NCBI GenBank assembly: GCA_002350705.1
Contig: DEFH01000013.1
Span: 22,128 to 86,127 of the forward strand
Length of the DNA: 64,000 nt
Source: Ruminococcaceae bacterium UBA2857
GTDB lineage: Bacteria; Bacillota; Clostridia; Oscillospirales; Acutalibacteraceae
Direction of reading: 5' to 3'
Positions 1 to 8,006 of this stretch are shown piece after piece; position 1 is the first letter of the stretch, and each line of letters begins with the position of its first letter. The position numbers were made by a program, and so were the translations under genes. The notes below the pieces were generated by a model. It was not told where the DNA came from, searched no databases, and saw nothing but the letters and a program-made list of their open reading frames with translations.

Positions 1-11
1 TACAAAATTTT

Positions 12-497
12 TTAATATCCGAACGTTCCCGAAAGGGATTCGTCATTGTCGATCCAATCCTGCACCTGTACAACGGTGTAGGTATTTTTGGTATTGCGGA
101 TAATAATTTTTTCAATGCCGGCATTGATAATCATTCGCTTGCACATGGAACAAGCGGAGGCATTTTCAACATAAGAACCGTTTTTGGCATCCTTGCCGAC
201 AAGATACATGGTTGCTCCGATCATTCTGTCACGGGCGGCATGAATGATCGCATTCTGTTCAGCGTGTACAGAACGGCAAAGTTCATAGCGTTCCCCTCTG
301 GGCACTTTCATACTTTCACGGACACAGACTCCCATATCAATACAGTTTTTTCTTCCTCTCGGAGCACCCACATAGCCTGTTGAGATAATTTGATCGTTGT
401 TGACAATAATTGCCCCGTAATTTCTCCGCAGACAAGTACCTCTTTCGAGAACGGTCTCGGCTATGTCCAGATAATAGTTGATTTTGTCGGTACGCAT
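12..497 (-). CDS. dCMP deaminase family protein
   Basis: Zinc-dependent cytidine/deoxycytidylate deaminase, 161 residues, expected to deaminate dCMP to dUMP for thymidylate synthesis in the cytosol. The zinc site is visible as HAEQNAI (His ligand and catalytic Glu) and CSMCKRM (two Cys ligands). Three ATG codons stand in a row at 503-495; an AGGGAG ribosome site lies directly before the first, so the third (497) has the best spacing. A longer reading to 632 exists but its extra 45 residues look non-coding. It lies 167 bases downstream of the phosphohexomutase gene on the same strand. The resemblance is to ComEB-type proteins; a different small-molecule deaminase is possible. Confidence 0.88.
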   Translation of the reverse strand: MRTDKINYYLDIAETVLERGTCLRRNYGAIIVNNDQIISTGYVGAPRGRKNCIDMGVCVRESMKVPRGERYELCRSVHAEQNAIIHAARDRMIGATMYLVGKDAKNGSYVENASACSMCKRMIINAGIEKIIIRNTKNTYTVVQVQDWIDNDESLSGTFGY

Positions 498-532
498 CAT
501 CATCACTCCCTGATTCCCTCTTGAAACATGAT

Positions 533-560
533 AAGCCGCACTCATAACGGAATGCGGCTT
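533..560 (-). other. Leader hairpin before the deaminase gene
   Basis: Perfect 8-bp inverted repeat AAGCCGCA / TGCGGCTT with a 12-base loop between the phosphohexomutase stop and the deaminase start. No U-run follows on either strand, so it is not a classical terminator. It could be an mRNA processing or stabilising structure. Confidence 0.4.
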
Positions 561-664
561 GTCAAAGAGGAGAAAATTATGAAAAGAAAGATAGAAATAA
601 TCAAATCTTAACTGTCCACAATTATACACCAAATTTATATGGATGTCAAATGATTTTTTGTCGA

Positions 665-2506
665 TTATTTAGATTTTTTACGTTTTTTAGATGCATTGGA
701 TTTTGCAGGCTTTTTCTGTGCAGCAGGCTTTTCTTCTGTTTCAACAGGCTCGTTTTTTGCAGCAGGTTTTTCTTCTGTTTTTACAGGCTCAGCCTTTGCA
801 ACGGGCTTTTCTTCTGCTTTCACAGGTTCTGCTTTTTCAACAGGCTTCTCCTCTGTTTTTACAGGCTCGGCTTTTTCAACAGGCTTCTCCTCTGTTTTTA
901 CAGGCTCGGCCTTTGCAGCGGGCTTTTCTTCTGTTTTCACAGGCTCAGCCTTTGCAGCAGTCTTTTTAGTCTGTGCAGACTTCTTTGAAGCAGTTTTCTT
1001 TACATACGTTTCCAATCCCTCACATTCTTCAAGGAATGGCTTGATTTTTGCATAAATCTTTTCTGCACCGCCCACACTGTCACTTTCAATATTCAGCGGC
1101 ATAATCGGATCATGTACGCTCAGTCTCAGCAGGAACCAGCCGTCACCGTTCTTTTTGTCAAAGGATACTCTGATACCCTCATAGTTATCCTCGGCAACTT
1201 TGAATTCCTTATGTGCAGCAGCATATTTATAAAGTGCTTCAATCGTTTTTTCTCCGCACTTTCTGAAATCCTTGTCGGTGATCCGAATACGGATCTCCTT
1301 GCTTTCCGCAGGCTCTTTCAGGTTCTCGATCAGGCTTTCCAGAGTTTTTCCTTCTGTGCGGAGCTGTGCCATCTTGATAATCATTTTTGTTACAAGATAT
1401 GCTCCGTCATCAAGGAAATAATTTTCTCTCATGGCAGCGTGTCCCGATGTTTCAATGGCAAGAGGACAGTTCACACCTTTTTTATTCTGCTTGACAGCCT
1501 CGTCAATGACATTCTTATAGCCTCTCTTGAAACGCAGGTGCTGACCTTTGAGGTCTTTTTCGATAAATTCTTTCAAACCACTGGATGTAATAGAGTCCGT
1601 CACAATCATGCCGCCCTCTTCTTTTTCCAGAGCGATGGCGGCTGCCAGTGCGACCAGACGATTACGGTTGATTTCCTTGCCGTCAGAGCTTACGGCACCG
1701 CCCCTGTCAACGTCTGTATCAAAGATAACCCCCAAGTCTGCCCCTACACTCTTCACAGCATTGCAGATAGACTGCATAGCCTGTTCATTTTCGGGATTCG
1801 GGATATGGTTCGGGAACATTCCGTCAGGCTCAAGGAACTGGCTTCCCGTAATATCTGCTCCGAGTGCTTCCAGCACATCCGTTGCATAGAAACCGCCTGC
1901 ACCGTTGCCGGCATCCACAACAATTTTAAAGCCCTTCAGGGGGTGATGATAATCATCCTTGAAGTTGATTTCTTTTTTAATAAGTTCACGCAGATGTCCT
2001 GCATAGTAAGACATATAATCTGTTTCCACTAACTGACCATCGGCACTGAAAGCAGGCTTTTCACCGTTCTGAGCATATTCCAGAACGGCTGTAATATCAC
2101 TTCCCTCCAGACCGCCTTCACGGGTAAAGAATTTCAAGCCGTTTCTGTAATAGGGATGATGGCTTGCCGTAATCTGCACGGCACCGTCACAAGCCAGTTC
2201 TACCGTTGTCATGAACATGGAAGGAGTAGATGCCATCCCGCAGTCTACTGTATATACACCTGCTTCCAGCAGGGTTTCTTTTGTGAGTTCGGCAATATGG
2301 GGACCGGAGATTCTGGAATCACGTCCCACGGAAATTTTCAGTTCATCAGCGGTTTTGCCTGTCTTGTCTGACAGCCACATCATGAAGGCGTTCACGATAG
2401 CTGTTACCGTATCGTCTGTGAGGTTGACATCATAACCTGCACCCTCGACAGCTACGCCTCTGATATCTGTGCCGCTTTTCAATGCTTTCCAAAAATCGTT
2501 CAACAT
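665..2506 (-). CDS. Phosphomannomutase/phosphoglucomutase with repeat tail
   Basis: Alpha-D-phosphohexomutase, 613 residues, interconverting hexose 1- and 6-phosphates. The phosphoserine loop reads TASHHP (family norm TASHNP), the metal loop is DTDVDRGG, and GRDSRISG and IETSGH are further family signatures. The catalytic part ends near residue 500, the normal length for the family. Residues 518-595 are six tandem 13-residue units of the form AKAEPVKTEEKPA, followed by a basic KKRKK end. The ribosome site AAGGAGAG overlaps the end of the upstream membrane-protein gene (15-base gap), indicating an operon. The function of the charged tail is unknown. Confidence 0.9.
   Translation of the reverse strand: MLNDFWKALKSGTDIRGVAVEGAGYDVNLTDDTVTAIVNAFMMWLSDKTGKTADELKISVGRDSRISGPHIAELTKETLLEAGVYTVDCGMASTPSMFMTTVELACDGAVQITASHHPYYRNGLKFFTREGGLEGSDITAVLEYAQNGEKPAFSADGQLVETDYMSYYAGHLRELIKKEINFKDDYHHPLKGFKIVVDAGNGAGGFYATDVLEALGADITGSQFLEPDGMFPNHIPNPENEQAMQSICNAVKSVGADLGVIFDTDVDRGGAVSSDGKEINRNRLVALAAAIALEKEEGGMIVTDSITSSGLKEFIEKDLKGQHLRFKRGYKNVIDEAVKQNKKGVNCPLAIETSGHAAMRENYFLDDGAYLVTKMIIKMAQLRTEGKTLESLIENLKEPAESKEIRIRITDKDFRKCGEKTIEALYKYAAAHKEFKVAEDNYEGIRVSFDKKNGDGWFLLRLSVHDPIMPLNIESDSVGGAEKIYAKIKPFLEECEGLETYVKKTASKKSAQTKKTAAKAEPVKTEEKPAAKAEPVKTEEKPVEKAEPVKTEEKPVEKAEPVKAEEKPVAKAEPVKTEEKPAAKNEPVETEEKPAAQKKPAKSNASKKRKKSK
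722..955 (-). repeat. Six tandem 39-bp units in mutase tail
   Basis: Six in-frame 39-bp copies encode 13-residue Lys/Glu/Pro/Ala units. Copies differ mainly by Ala/Val/Glu swaps, and the two central copies are nearly identical at DNA level, suggesting recent expansion by slippage or unequal recombination. Confidence 0.85.
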
Positions 2507-2521
2507 AAAAATGCACTCTCC

Positions 2522-3307
2522 TTAATTTGTTTTATTTTCAAAGGAATACTTGTTGTCTGTTTTGGTGAGGACATCGGTGAAATTGTCCGTGGAAAGTGTC
2601 AGTTTTCCGTCTTTGACAGAATAGGGAAAACTTTCTTCATTCACCACACCGCCATCCACTGCCAGATTGTAAGTAAAGGTTCCGTTTTCGGCCTGATAAG
2701 CCCCGACGTGTCTGGAACCGCTGCAAAGATACTCATACTCACCGTTATCATAGAATGTAAACGTATAATTGTATCCCTGTGTCTCGTCTTTATACAGCCA
2801 TGTGCCAAGCAGATTTTTATCCGCCTTGAAATCTTTGTACTTCTGCACAACAGGCTCATATTTTCCGCTGCTGACAAAAGAAAGCTCTGTTTCTTCCGAA
2901 GGAGCAAGCACCAGTTTTCTGCCGCCAAAAGCGTTTCCCGATGTGCTGTACTTGAAATCCGTATGGATATTGTACTTGCCGTAGCTGGAAGAACTGATAT
3001 GCAGGGTGGCATCGTCCGGAGAAAGCGTATATTGTCCCGTATAGGTAACTCCTCCGAAACTGTAATCAAACACATTGCCGTCCTTGAAGGTCAGACCATA
3101 ATAGGAATACTCCTTTCCGTCACGCTTGAACTGCAAACGCCAGTCGCCTTTCAGACCGGTATCAAAAAACAGTTTCCACACAACAAAAAAACATATCGTT
3201 GCCAGTAAAATCACCAGTGCAGTCAGCACAGGCTTATCAATGGAGCGTCTGCTCTTTTCGGGAGCGGAAAGTTCATCCGCAACAGGCAGGGTATTTTCTT
3301 CTGACAT
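2522..3307 (-). CDS. Membrane-anchored protein of unknown function
   Basis: 261 residues. A polar cytoplasmic N-terminus (about residues 1-25) is followed by one membrane helix (about 26-48) and an extracytoplasmic part. That part seems to hold two related beta-rich modules, each starting with a Gly-Asp/Thr-Trp element (GDWRLQF and LGTWLYK) and containing aromatic beta-strand motifs such as GQYTL and GEYEYL. This resembles small lipocalin-like domains of Clostridia, but no family is assigned. It is first in the operon with the phosphohexomutase and has a GGAGGAT ribosome site 9 bases before its ATG. Confidence 0.7.
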   Translation of the reverse strand: MSEENTLPVADELSAPEKSRRSIDKPVLTALVILLATICFFVVWKLFFDTGLKGDWRLQFKRDGKEYSYYGLTFKDGNVFDYSFGGVTYTGQYTLSPDDATLHISSSSYGKYNIHTDFKYSTSGNAFGGRKLVLAPSEETELSFVSSGKYEPVVQKYKDFKADKNLLGTWLYKDETQGYNYTFTFYDNGEYEYLCSGSRHVGAYQAENGTFTYNLAVDGGVVNEESFPYSVKDGKLTLSTDNFTDVLTKTDNKYSFENKTN

Positions 3308-3349
3308 TCTTCCAAATCCTCCGTTGGCTAAAAATTTACTTACTTCTTT

Positions 3350-3378
3350 ATTTTAACTGAATTTTCCAAGGATTACAA
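3350..3378 (-). promoter_or_regulatory. Promoter of membrane protein-mutase operon
   Basis: Minus-strand TTGTAA (3378-3373), 17-base spacer, TAAAAT (3355-3350), about 45 bases upstream of the start at 3307. A reasonable SigA-type promoter. Confidence 0.6.
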
Positions 3379-3506
3379 GTAGACAAGCAAAACTCTTTTG
3401 TAAATATTTCCTCTTTTTATCGGTTGAATTTTAGGCATATTTCCATAAAATGCGAAATATCAATAATTAATCTTCAAAAAATCTTTCGATTATTTCAAAG
3501 ATAGTG

Positions 3507-3535
3507 TTGAAAGAAACAGAAAAATGTGCTATCAT
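3507..3535 (+). promoter_or_regulatory. pgcA promoter
   Basis: TTGAAA (3507-3512), 17-base spacer, TATCAT (3530-3535). The transcript would start near 3542, about 48 bases before the ATG. The AT-rich gap 3379-3506 shows no other feature. Confidence 0.65.
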
Positions 3536-3589
3536 AGATTTATTCGTTGGAATTTTTTTCTCGTATTTTTAATTTTAGGGGGATTTATT

Positions 3590-5305
3590 ATGGATACGAA
3601 AGAACTTTTTAAACTTTGGCTTGACAATGCCAAAGATGACAGTGACCTTATCAGTGAACTTTCTGCCATAGCGGAAAACGATGAGGAAATATATGAACGA
3701 TTTTATCGTGAATTGAAATTCGGCACAGCAGGACTCAGAGGGATTATTGGTGCAGGCACAAACAGGATGAATGTCTATACTGTCAGACGTGCCACTCAGG
3801 GACTTGCCAACTTCCTGAACAAGCATTTCGACAATCCGTCTGTCGCCATTTCACATGACTCCAGAATCAAAGCGGATTTGTTTGCCAAAGAGGCGGCAAG
3901 AGTTCTCGCTGCCAACGGTGTAAAGGCATATATCTCCGGAGAGCTTCAGCCGACACCTGTCGTATCGTATGCCGTCAGAAAATTAAAAACCAATGCCGGC
4001 ATTATGGTAACAGCAAGTCATAATCCTGCCAGATACAACGGCTACAAATGTTATGGCAGTGACGGCTGTCAGATGACAGATGTTTCCGCTGATGCCGTAT
4101 ACAGCGAGATTCTGAATGTCGGCTACTTCAACGGTGACATCAAACTCATTGACTTTGAAGAGGGCCTGCAAAACGGCACTATCGAATGGATTGGCGATGA
4201 CCTTTATGAGACCTATCTCGAAAACGTCGGAAAACAGTCTGTTAATCCCGATGTATGCAAAAATTCCGGCTTGAAAGTCGTTTATACACCGCTCAACGGT
4301 GCCGGAAACAAGCTTGTCAGAAAAATTCTTTCCCGTATCGGCATTGATGATGTGACAGTCGTTCCTGAACAGGAAATGCCCGACGGCAATTTCCCTACCT
4401 GTCCTTATCCGAATCCGGAAATTAAAGAGGCTTTGAAAGTCGGTCTCGATTTGTGCGAAAAAACACAGGCTGACCTGCTTTTGGCAACCGATCCCGACAG
4501 TGACCGTGTGGGCATCGCCGTCAAAACAAAAGACGGCTATCGTCTCATGACAGGCAATGAAACCGGTATCATGCTCATGAACTATCTCCTTTCCGCAAGA
4601 AAGGCAAAAGGTACGCTTCCCGAGAATCCTGTTGCCGTCAAAACCGTTGTTACAAGCAAACTCGTTGACCGAATCTGTGAAAAATACGGCTGTGAACTGA
4701 AAGTCGTTCTGACAGGCTTCAAATATATCGGTGAACAGATTCTTCTCCTGGAACAGAAACATCAGGAAGAAAGATATGTCTTTGGTTTTGAGGAAAGCTA
4801 TGGTTATCTGGCAGGAACCTATGTCAGAGACAAAGACGCTGTTGTTGCTTCCATGCTGATTTGTGAAATGGCAGCTTATTATCGCCGGCAGGGCAAGAGT
4901 CTGGATGACGTGATGACAGAAATCTATGATGAATTCGGCTACTATCTCAACAGAACCGACAGCTATGAATTTGACGGTGCCGCAGGCATGGAAAAAATGG
5001 CTTCCATTATGAATTCTATCCGCACGAACCCTCCGACAGACGTTTCAGGCTTTAAAGTAACAGAAATTTCCGATTATCTCAATTCCTACACAAAAGACCT
5101 TGCAACAGGTGTGCAGACGGAAATTCATCTGCCAAAATCCAATGTGCTTGCCTATTCACTGGAAGGCGGCGGTGCTGCTATCGTCAGACCGTCAGGCACG
5201 GAACCCAAAATCAAGGTATATGTCACGGCTGTCGGAAACAGCAGTGACGACGCTGTCAAAATCGCTGCCAATATGGCAGATACCATGAAACAAATCATGA
5301 AGTAA
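3590..5305 (+). CDS. pgcA: Phospho-sugar mutase (phosphoglucomutase type)
   Basis: 571-residue phosphohexomutase of the PgcA type, converting glucose 6-phosphate to glucose 1-phosphate for glycolipid, wall and polysaccharide precursors. All four family signatures are intact: catalytic loop TASHNPARYNGYK, metal loop DPDSDRVG, sugar loop GFEESYGYL and phosphate-binding RPSGTEPKIKVY. The start is the ATG at 3590, seven bases after an AGGGGG ribosome site; an upstream in-frame reading begins inside the promoter region and is rejected. It diverges from another operon with a different phosphohexomutase, so this locus carries two non-identical mutases. Confidence 0.93.
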   Translation: MDTKELFKLWLDNAKDDSDLISELSAIAENDEEIYERFYRELKFGTAGLRGIIGAGTNRMNVYTVRRATQGLANFLNKHFDNPSVAISHDSRIKADLFAKEAARVLAANGVKAYISGELQPTPVVSYAVRKLKTNAGIMVTASHNPARYNGYKCYGSDGCQMTDVSADAVYSEILNVGYFNGDIKLIDFEEGLQNGTIEWIGDDLYETYLENVGKQSVNPDVCKNSGLKVVYTPLNGAGNKLVRKILSRIGIDDVTVVPEQEMPDGNFPTCPYPNPEIKEALKVGLDLCEKTQADLLLATDPDSDRVGIAVKTKDGYRLMTGNETGIMLMNYLLSARKAKGTLPENPVAVKTVVTSKLVDRICEKYGCELKVVLTGFKYIGEQILLLEQKHQEERYVFGFEESYGYLAGTYVRDKDAVVASMLICEMAAYYRRQGKSLDDVMTEIYDEFGYYLNRTDSYEFDGAAGMEKMASIMNSIRTNPPTDVSGFKVTEISDYLNSYTKDLATGVQTEIHLPKSNVLAYSLEGGGAAIVRPSGTEPKIKVYVTAVGNSSDDAVKIAANMADTMKQIMK

Positions 5306-5317
5306 TCCAAAAACAAA

Positions 5318-5356
5318 ATCCGTTGACGGAATGAAACCGGTCAACGGATTTATTTT
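5318..5356 (+). terminator. Bidirectional terminator between pgcA and proC
   Basis: 10-bp stem ATCCGTTGAC / GTCAACGGAT with T-rich tracts on both sides, placed between convergent genes and usable on either strand. Confidence 0.85.
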
Positions 5357-5363
5357 TATTATA

Positions 5364-6230
5364 TTATCTGCCAAGTTCTTCGGCTCTTTTAGTGCAGGCT
5401 TCCATCGCATCCATGATTGCCTGCGGAACATCTCTGGCAGTCAAAACATTCATTGCTTCAATCGTTGTGCCGCCCTTCGAGCAGACTTTCCGAATCAGGG
5501 TTTCAGGTGCATCTCCGCTGGAACGCAGCATTTCCGCACTGCCCTCAAATGTCTTGCAGACGAGTTTCAGGGCGACATCCTCGTCGATTCCTACAGACAC
5601 CGCATAGTCTATCATTGCTTTCGCAAAAAGATACACATAGGCAGGACTGCTTCCGTTGACAGCGATGACAGCATTCATCTGTTCCTCCGGAAGTACAACG
5701 GCTTCGCCTGAATTGGCGAACATCTCATATATCTCTGCGAAATCTTCATCGGAAATATTATCCGAACGGCACAAAGCTGTCGCACCCTTGCCCATCAGAA
5801 GCGGTGTATTCGGCATCACACGCACCATCGGACAATTTGCCTCCAGACCTTTGCGGACATACTCGATCGAAATGCCTGCGGCTATCGTGACAAATACCTT
5901 GTTTTCATTGGCGGCAGACTTGATTTCGGCAAGAACTTCATCATAATTCTGCGGCTTTACGGCAAGCACGATAATATCGCACTTTTCCACCAGTTCCTCT
6001 CCCAGATAAACAATATTGGCACCCATTTCCGCCATTGGTTTCAACTGTCTGACATTGCAGTCATACACAAAAATCGTACCGGCAGGCTTTTTGGCTTTCA
6101 GCAGTCCTTTTACAATGGCAGTTGCCATGTTGCCTGCTCCGATGAAACCGATTTTCTTTCCTTCCGCAAACTGTTTCATCAGTTCCTGCTGTTTCAGTTT
6201 GGTTGCCTTTAACAAATCTTCTCCAAACAT
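5364..6230 (-). CDS. proC: Pyrroline-5-carboxylate reductase
   Basis: 288 residues. Catalyses the NAD(P)H-dependent last step of proline synthesis. The Rossmann motif GFIGAGNMA sits at about residue 28, after a 27-residue N-terminal extension that is longer than usual. The C-terminal dimer region carries SPAYVYLF and a GGTTIEAM signature. The ATG at 6230 is preceded by GAGGTG at good spacing. It is 14 bases downstream of a HAD phosphatase gene and probably co-transcribed with it. Confidence 0.94.
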   Translation of the reverse strand: MFGEDLLKATKLKQQELMKQFAEGKKIGFIGAGNMATAIVKGLLKAKKPAGTIFVYDCNVRQLKPMAEMGANIVYLGEELVEKCDIIVLAVKPQNYDEVLAEIKSAANENKVFVTIAAGISIEYVRKGLEANCPMVRVMPNTPLLMGKGATALCRSDNISDEDFAEIYEMFANSGEAVVLPEEQMNAVIAVNGSSPAYVYLFAKAMIDYAVSVGIDEDVALKLVCKTFEGSAEMLRSSGDAPETLIRKVCSKGGTTIEAMNVLTARDVPQAIMDAMEACTKRAEELGR

Positions 6231-6244
6231 TTTTTGTCACCTCA

Positions 6245-6970
6245 TCATGAAAATAAAAGTTTGATTGCTTCAAAAAGATTGCCGCTCATCACCTGATATT
6301 TGGCGAGCAGTTCTCCTTTGATTTCGGGGGAAATATTCGTATGCAGATAAAGAGAATCCATTCCTGCATTGTAAGAACCCTGTATGTCTGTGATATAGTC
6401 ATTGCCTATCATAATACTTTCTTTCGGATCAAGAGCGTGCTTTTGCAGAATGTGCCGATAGAATTTGATGTCAGGCTTTGCACAGCCGATATCCGATGAA
6501 ATAATCACATCTTCAAATTCGTCATAAATGCCAAGCATACGGATTTCAGGCTCCGTAAAAACTCTCTGTGCATTGGAAAGCAGATATGCTTTACCGCCAT
6601 TCGCATGAATCGCATCAAACAATTCTTTTACACCGTCATACAACTTGATGTATTTCAGTGACAGGGCACGGAATATCAAACCGATTTCCTTTGCCGACTC
6701 CAAAGAACAGTCAACGCCTTTTTCCGTGAACATTCTCTGAAAAACATATTCGATCTGCGGTTCGGGATTGGTCGTATACTTTTCAGACGGAATTTGTGCG
6801 ATTTGCTCCTTGAGATATTCCTCATAGGCTTTTTTGAGAGCCTTGGAAGTATAATCGGCTCCGTGCATGGAATAAATCACTGCCATATTTTTCCAAAGAC
6901 TTGCTTTCCATTCGTTTGTATTGATATCTACCAGTGTTCCGTAAAGGTCAAAAATATAATTTTTGTACAT
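6245..6970 (-). CDS. HAD-family phosphatase (YjjG-like)
   Basis: 241-residue HAD hydrolase. Motif I DLYGTLVD holds the nucleophile and acid Asp, motif II is LLSN, the motif III Lys lies in CAKPDIKFY, and motif IV is GNDYITDIQG. The layout matches YjjG-type nucleotide or small-metabolite phosphatases with a helical cap. The start at 6970 has a CGGAG site 7 bases upstream; the codon at 6988 overlaps the -10 box and cannot be the start. It leads an operon with proC. The substrate cannot be told from sequence. Confidence 0.85.
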   Translation of the reverse strand: MYKNYIFDLYGTLVDINTNEWKASLWKNMAVIYSMHGADYTSKALKKAYEEYLKEQIAQIPSEKYTTNPEPQIEYVFQRMFTEKGVDCSLESAKEIGLIFRALSLKYIKLYDGVKELFDAIHANGGKAYLLSNAQRVFTEPEIRMLGIYDEFEDVIISSDIGCAKPDIKFYRHILQKHALDPKESIMIGNDYITDIQGSYNAGMDSLYLHTNISPEIKGELLAKYQVMSGNLFEAIKLLFS

Positions 6971-6986
6971 AACAACGCTCCGTTTC

Positions 6987-7014
6987 ATTATAGTATATCT
7001 TCATTTTAATACAA
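6987..7014 (-). promoter_or_regulatory. Promoter of HAD-proC operon
   Basis: TTGTAT (7014-7009), 16-base spacer, perfect TATAAT (6992-6987) on the minus strand. Its position gives a very short leader and supports the start at 6970. Confidence 0.7.
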
Positions 7015-7137
7015 TTACCGCATTTATGCAACAGTATTTCCATGATTTTCTCTGACAAAATTCCTGTCATATTCATTGTCCCGAAAATATAAATATATGA
7101 TAATGCCTTTATTCCGCAGGAAAGGGGATCTTATCAA

Positions 7138-7962
7138 ATGAAAAACGGAAATCGTAAAATGGAAAAAGGATGCATATTGGTATTTTGGGTACTTTTAGCA
7201 GTGATTCTCACATCCTGCCATCAAGCTGAAACGGAGATATCCGAACTCTCAGCCGTTCAAAACAGTATACCCTCTGTACAGAATTCTCAGGTGATTGCCG
7301 AAATTTCAGAAAACTCATCTCCCGAACTCTCTCAACAGGCAACTTCTTCTATGACCGAAAATACCAAGCGTTTCATTGAACAGTTTGTCTCTGTCGATCA
7401 GTTGGGAGAGAAAACCAAATCCACTTTGACCTCTGTGTTTGACAGCAAAGAATTATATGCAGATATCACGGGAGAATCGGAACTTTTCGGAGCGGTCCGT
7501 GTCAGCTTTCAGGCGGAATTTGCCAAAAGCGACGAGAGCTTGATGAAAAAACTCTCACTGGGCGGCACCTCTGTCACAACCATACAAAACAGTCAGGGAA
7601 CCTATCTTCTTGATGATGACTCCAAAACTGCTCTCCTGACAGACAGTGACTCCGAAAGTGATTTAAAAAACAATCTCGCAGGCAAAATATTTTCCTATGT
7701 GTCAGCTAATTTCGGCTTGACGGATTCCCTGCAATATGTCAAAAACGGCTCCGAAATCTATCAAGGCAAAACGTATGACTTTGAGGAATACTGTGCAGGT
7801 GACAAAACTCTGAAAGCCTATTTTGACGGCAATCAGCCGACTTATCTCACAAGCACCGACAAAAATCAACAGACTTCTGTCATTACGATTCATACCCTGT
7901 CATTCTCTGCCGACAAAACACTGTTTCAGATTCCCGACCATTATAAAATCATCAGTCAATAA
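7138..7962 (+). CDS. Putative lipoprotein of unknown function
   Basis: 274 residues. A hydrophobic signal peptide ends in the lipobox LTSC (Cys27), so it should be lipid-anchored outside the membrane. Residues 28-75 are Ser/Gln/Glu-rich linker; the rest is soluble, with alternating beta-strand segments and no recognised catalytic motif. The overall pattern recalls LolA/LppX-like or DUF-type substrate-holding lipoproteins of Clostridia, but this is only an impression. The ribosome site AGGGGAT is 7 bases before the ATG. It is probably monocistronic, ending at a strong terminator. Confidence 0.75.
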   Translation: MKNGNRKMEKGCILVFWVLLAVILTSCHQAETEISELSAVQNSIPSVQNSQVIAEISENSSPELSQQATSSMTENTKRFIEQFVSVDQLGEKTKSTLTSVFDSKELYADITGESELFGAVRVSFQAEFAKSDESLMKKLSLGGTSVTTIQNSQGTYLLDDDSKTALLTDSDSESDLKNNLAGKIFSYVSANFGLTDSLQYVKNGSEIYQGKTYDFEEYCAGDKTLKAYFDGNQPTYLTSTDKNQQTSVITIHTLSFSADKTLFQIPDHYKIISQ

Positions 7963-7967
7963 AAATA

Positions 7968-8006
7968 CGGTACGGATTTTTTGGCAAAGTCCGTACCGCT
8001 GTTTTT
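7968..8006 (+). terminator. Bidirectional terminator, lipoprotein / nagZ
   Basis: 9-bp stem CGGTACGGA / TCCGTACCG followed by a T7 run on the plus strand and a T-rich run on the minus strand, serving the two convergent genes. Confidence 0.85.

Noticed and set aside
722..955. CRISPR-like array
   Set aside because: The repeats are directly adjacent, in frame and without unique spacers; they encode a protein tail.
650..1055. Three overlapping plus-strand ORFs rich in Phe/Cys/Leu
   Set aside because: They are mirror readings of the 39-bp repeat tail of the minus-strand phosphohexomutase, with no ribosome site of their own.
1112..2032. 306-residue plus-strand ORF
   Set aside because: Entirely antisense to the phosphohexomutase catalytic domain, whose family motifs are intact; the antisense protein shows no family pattern.
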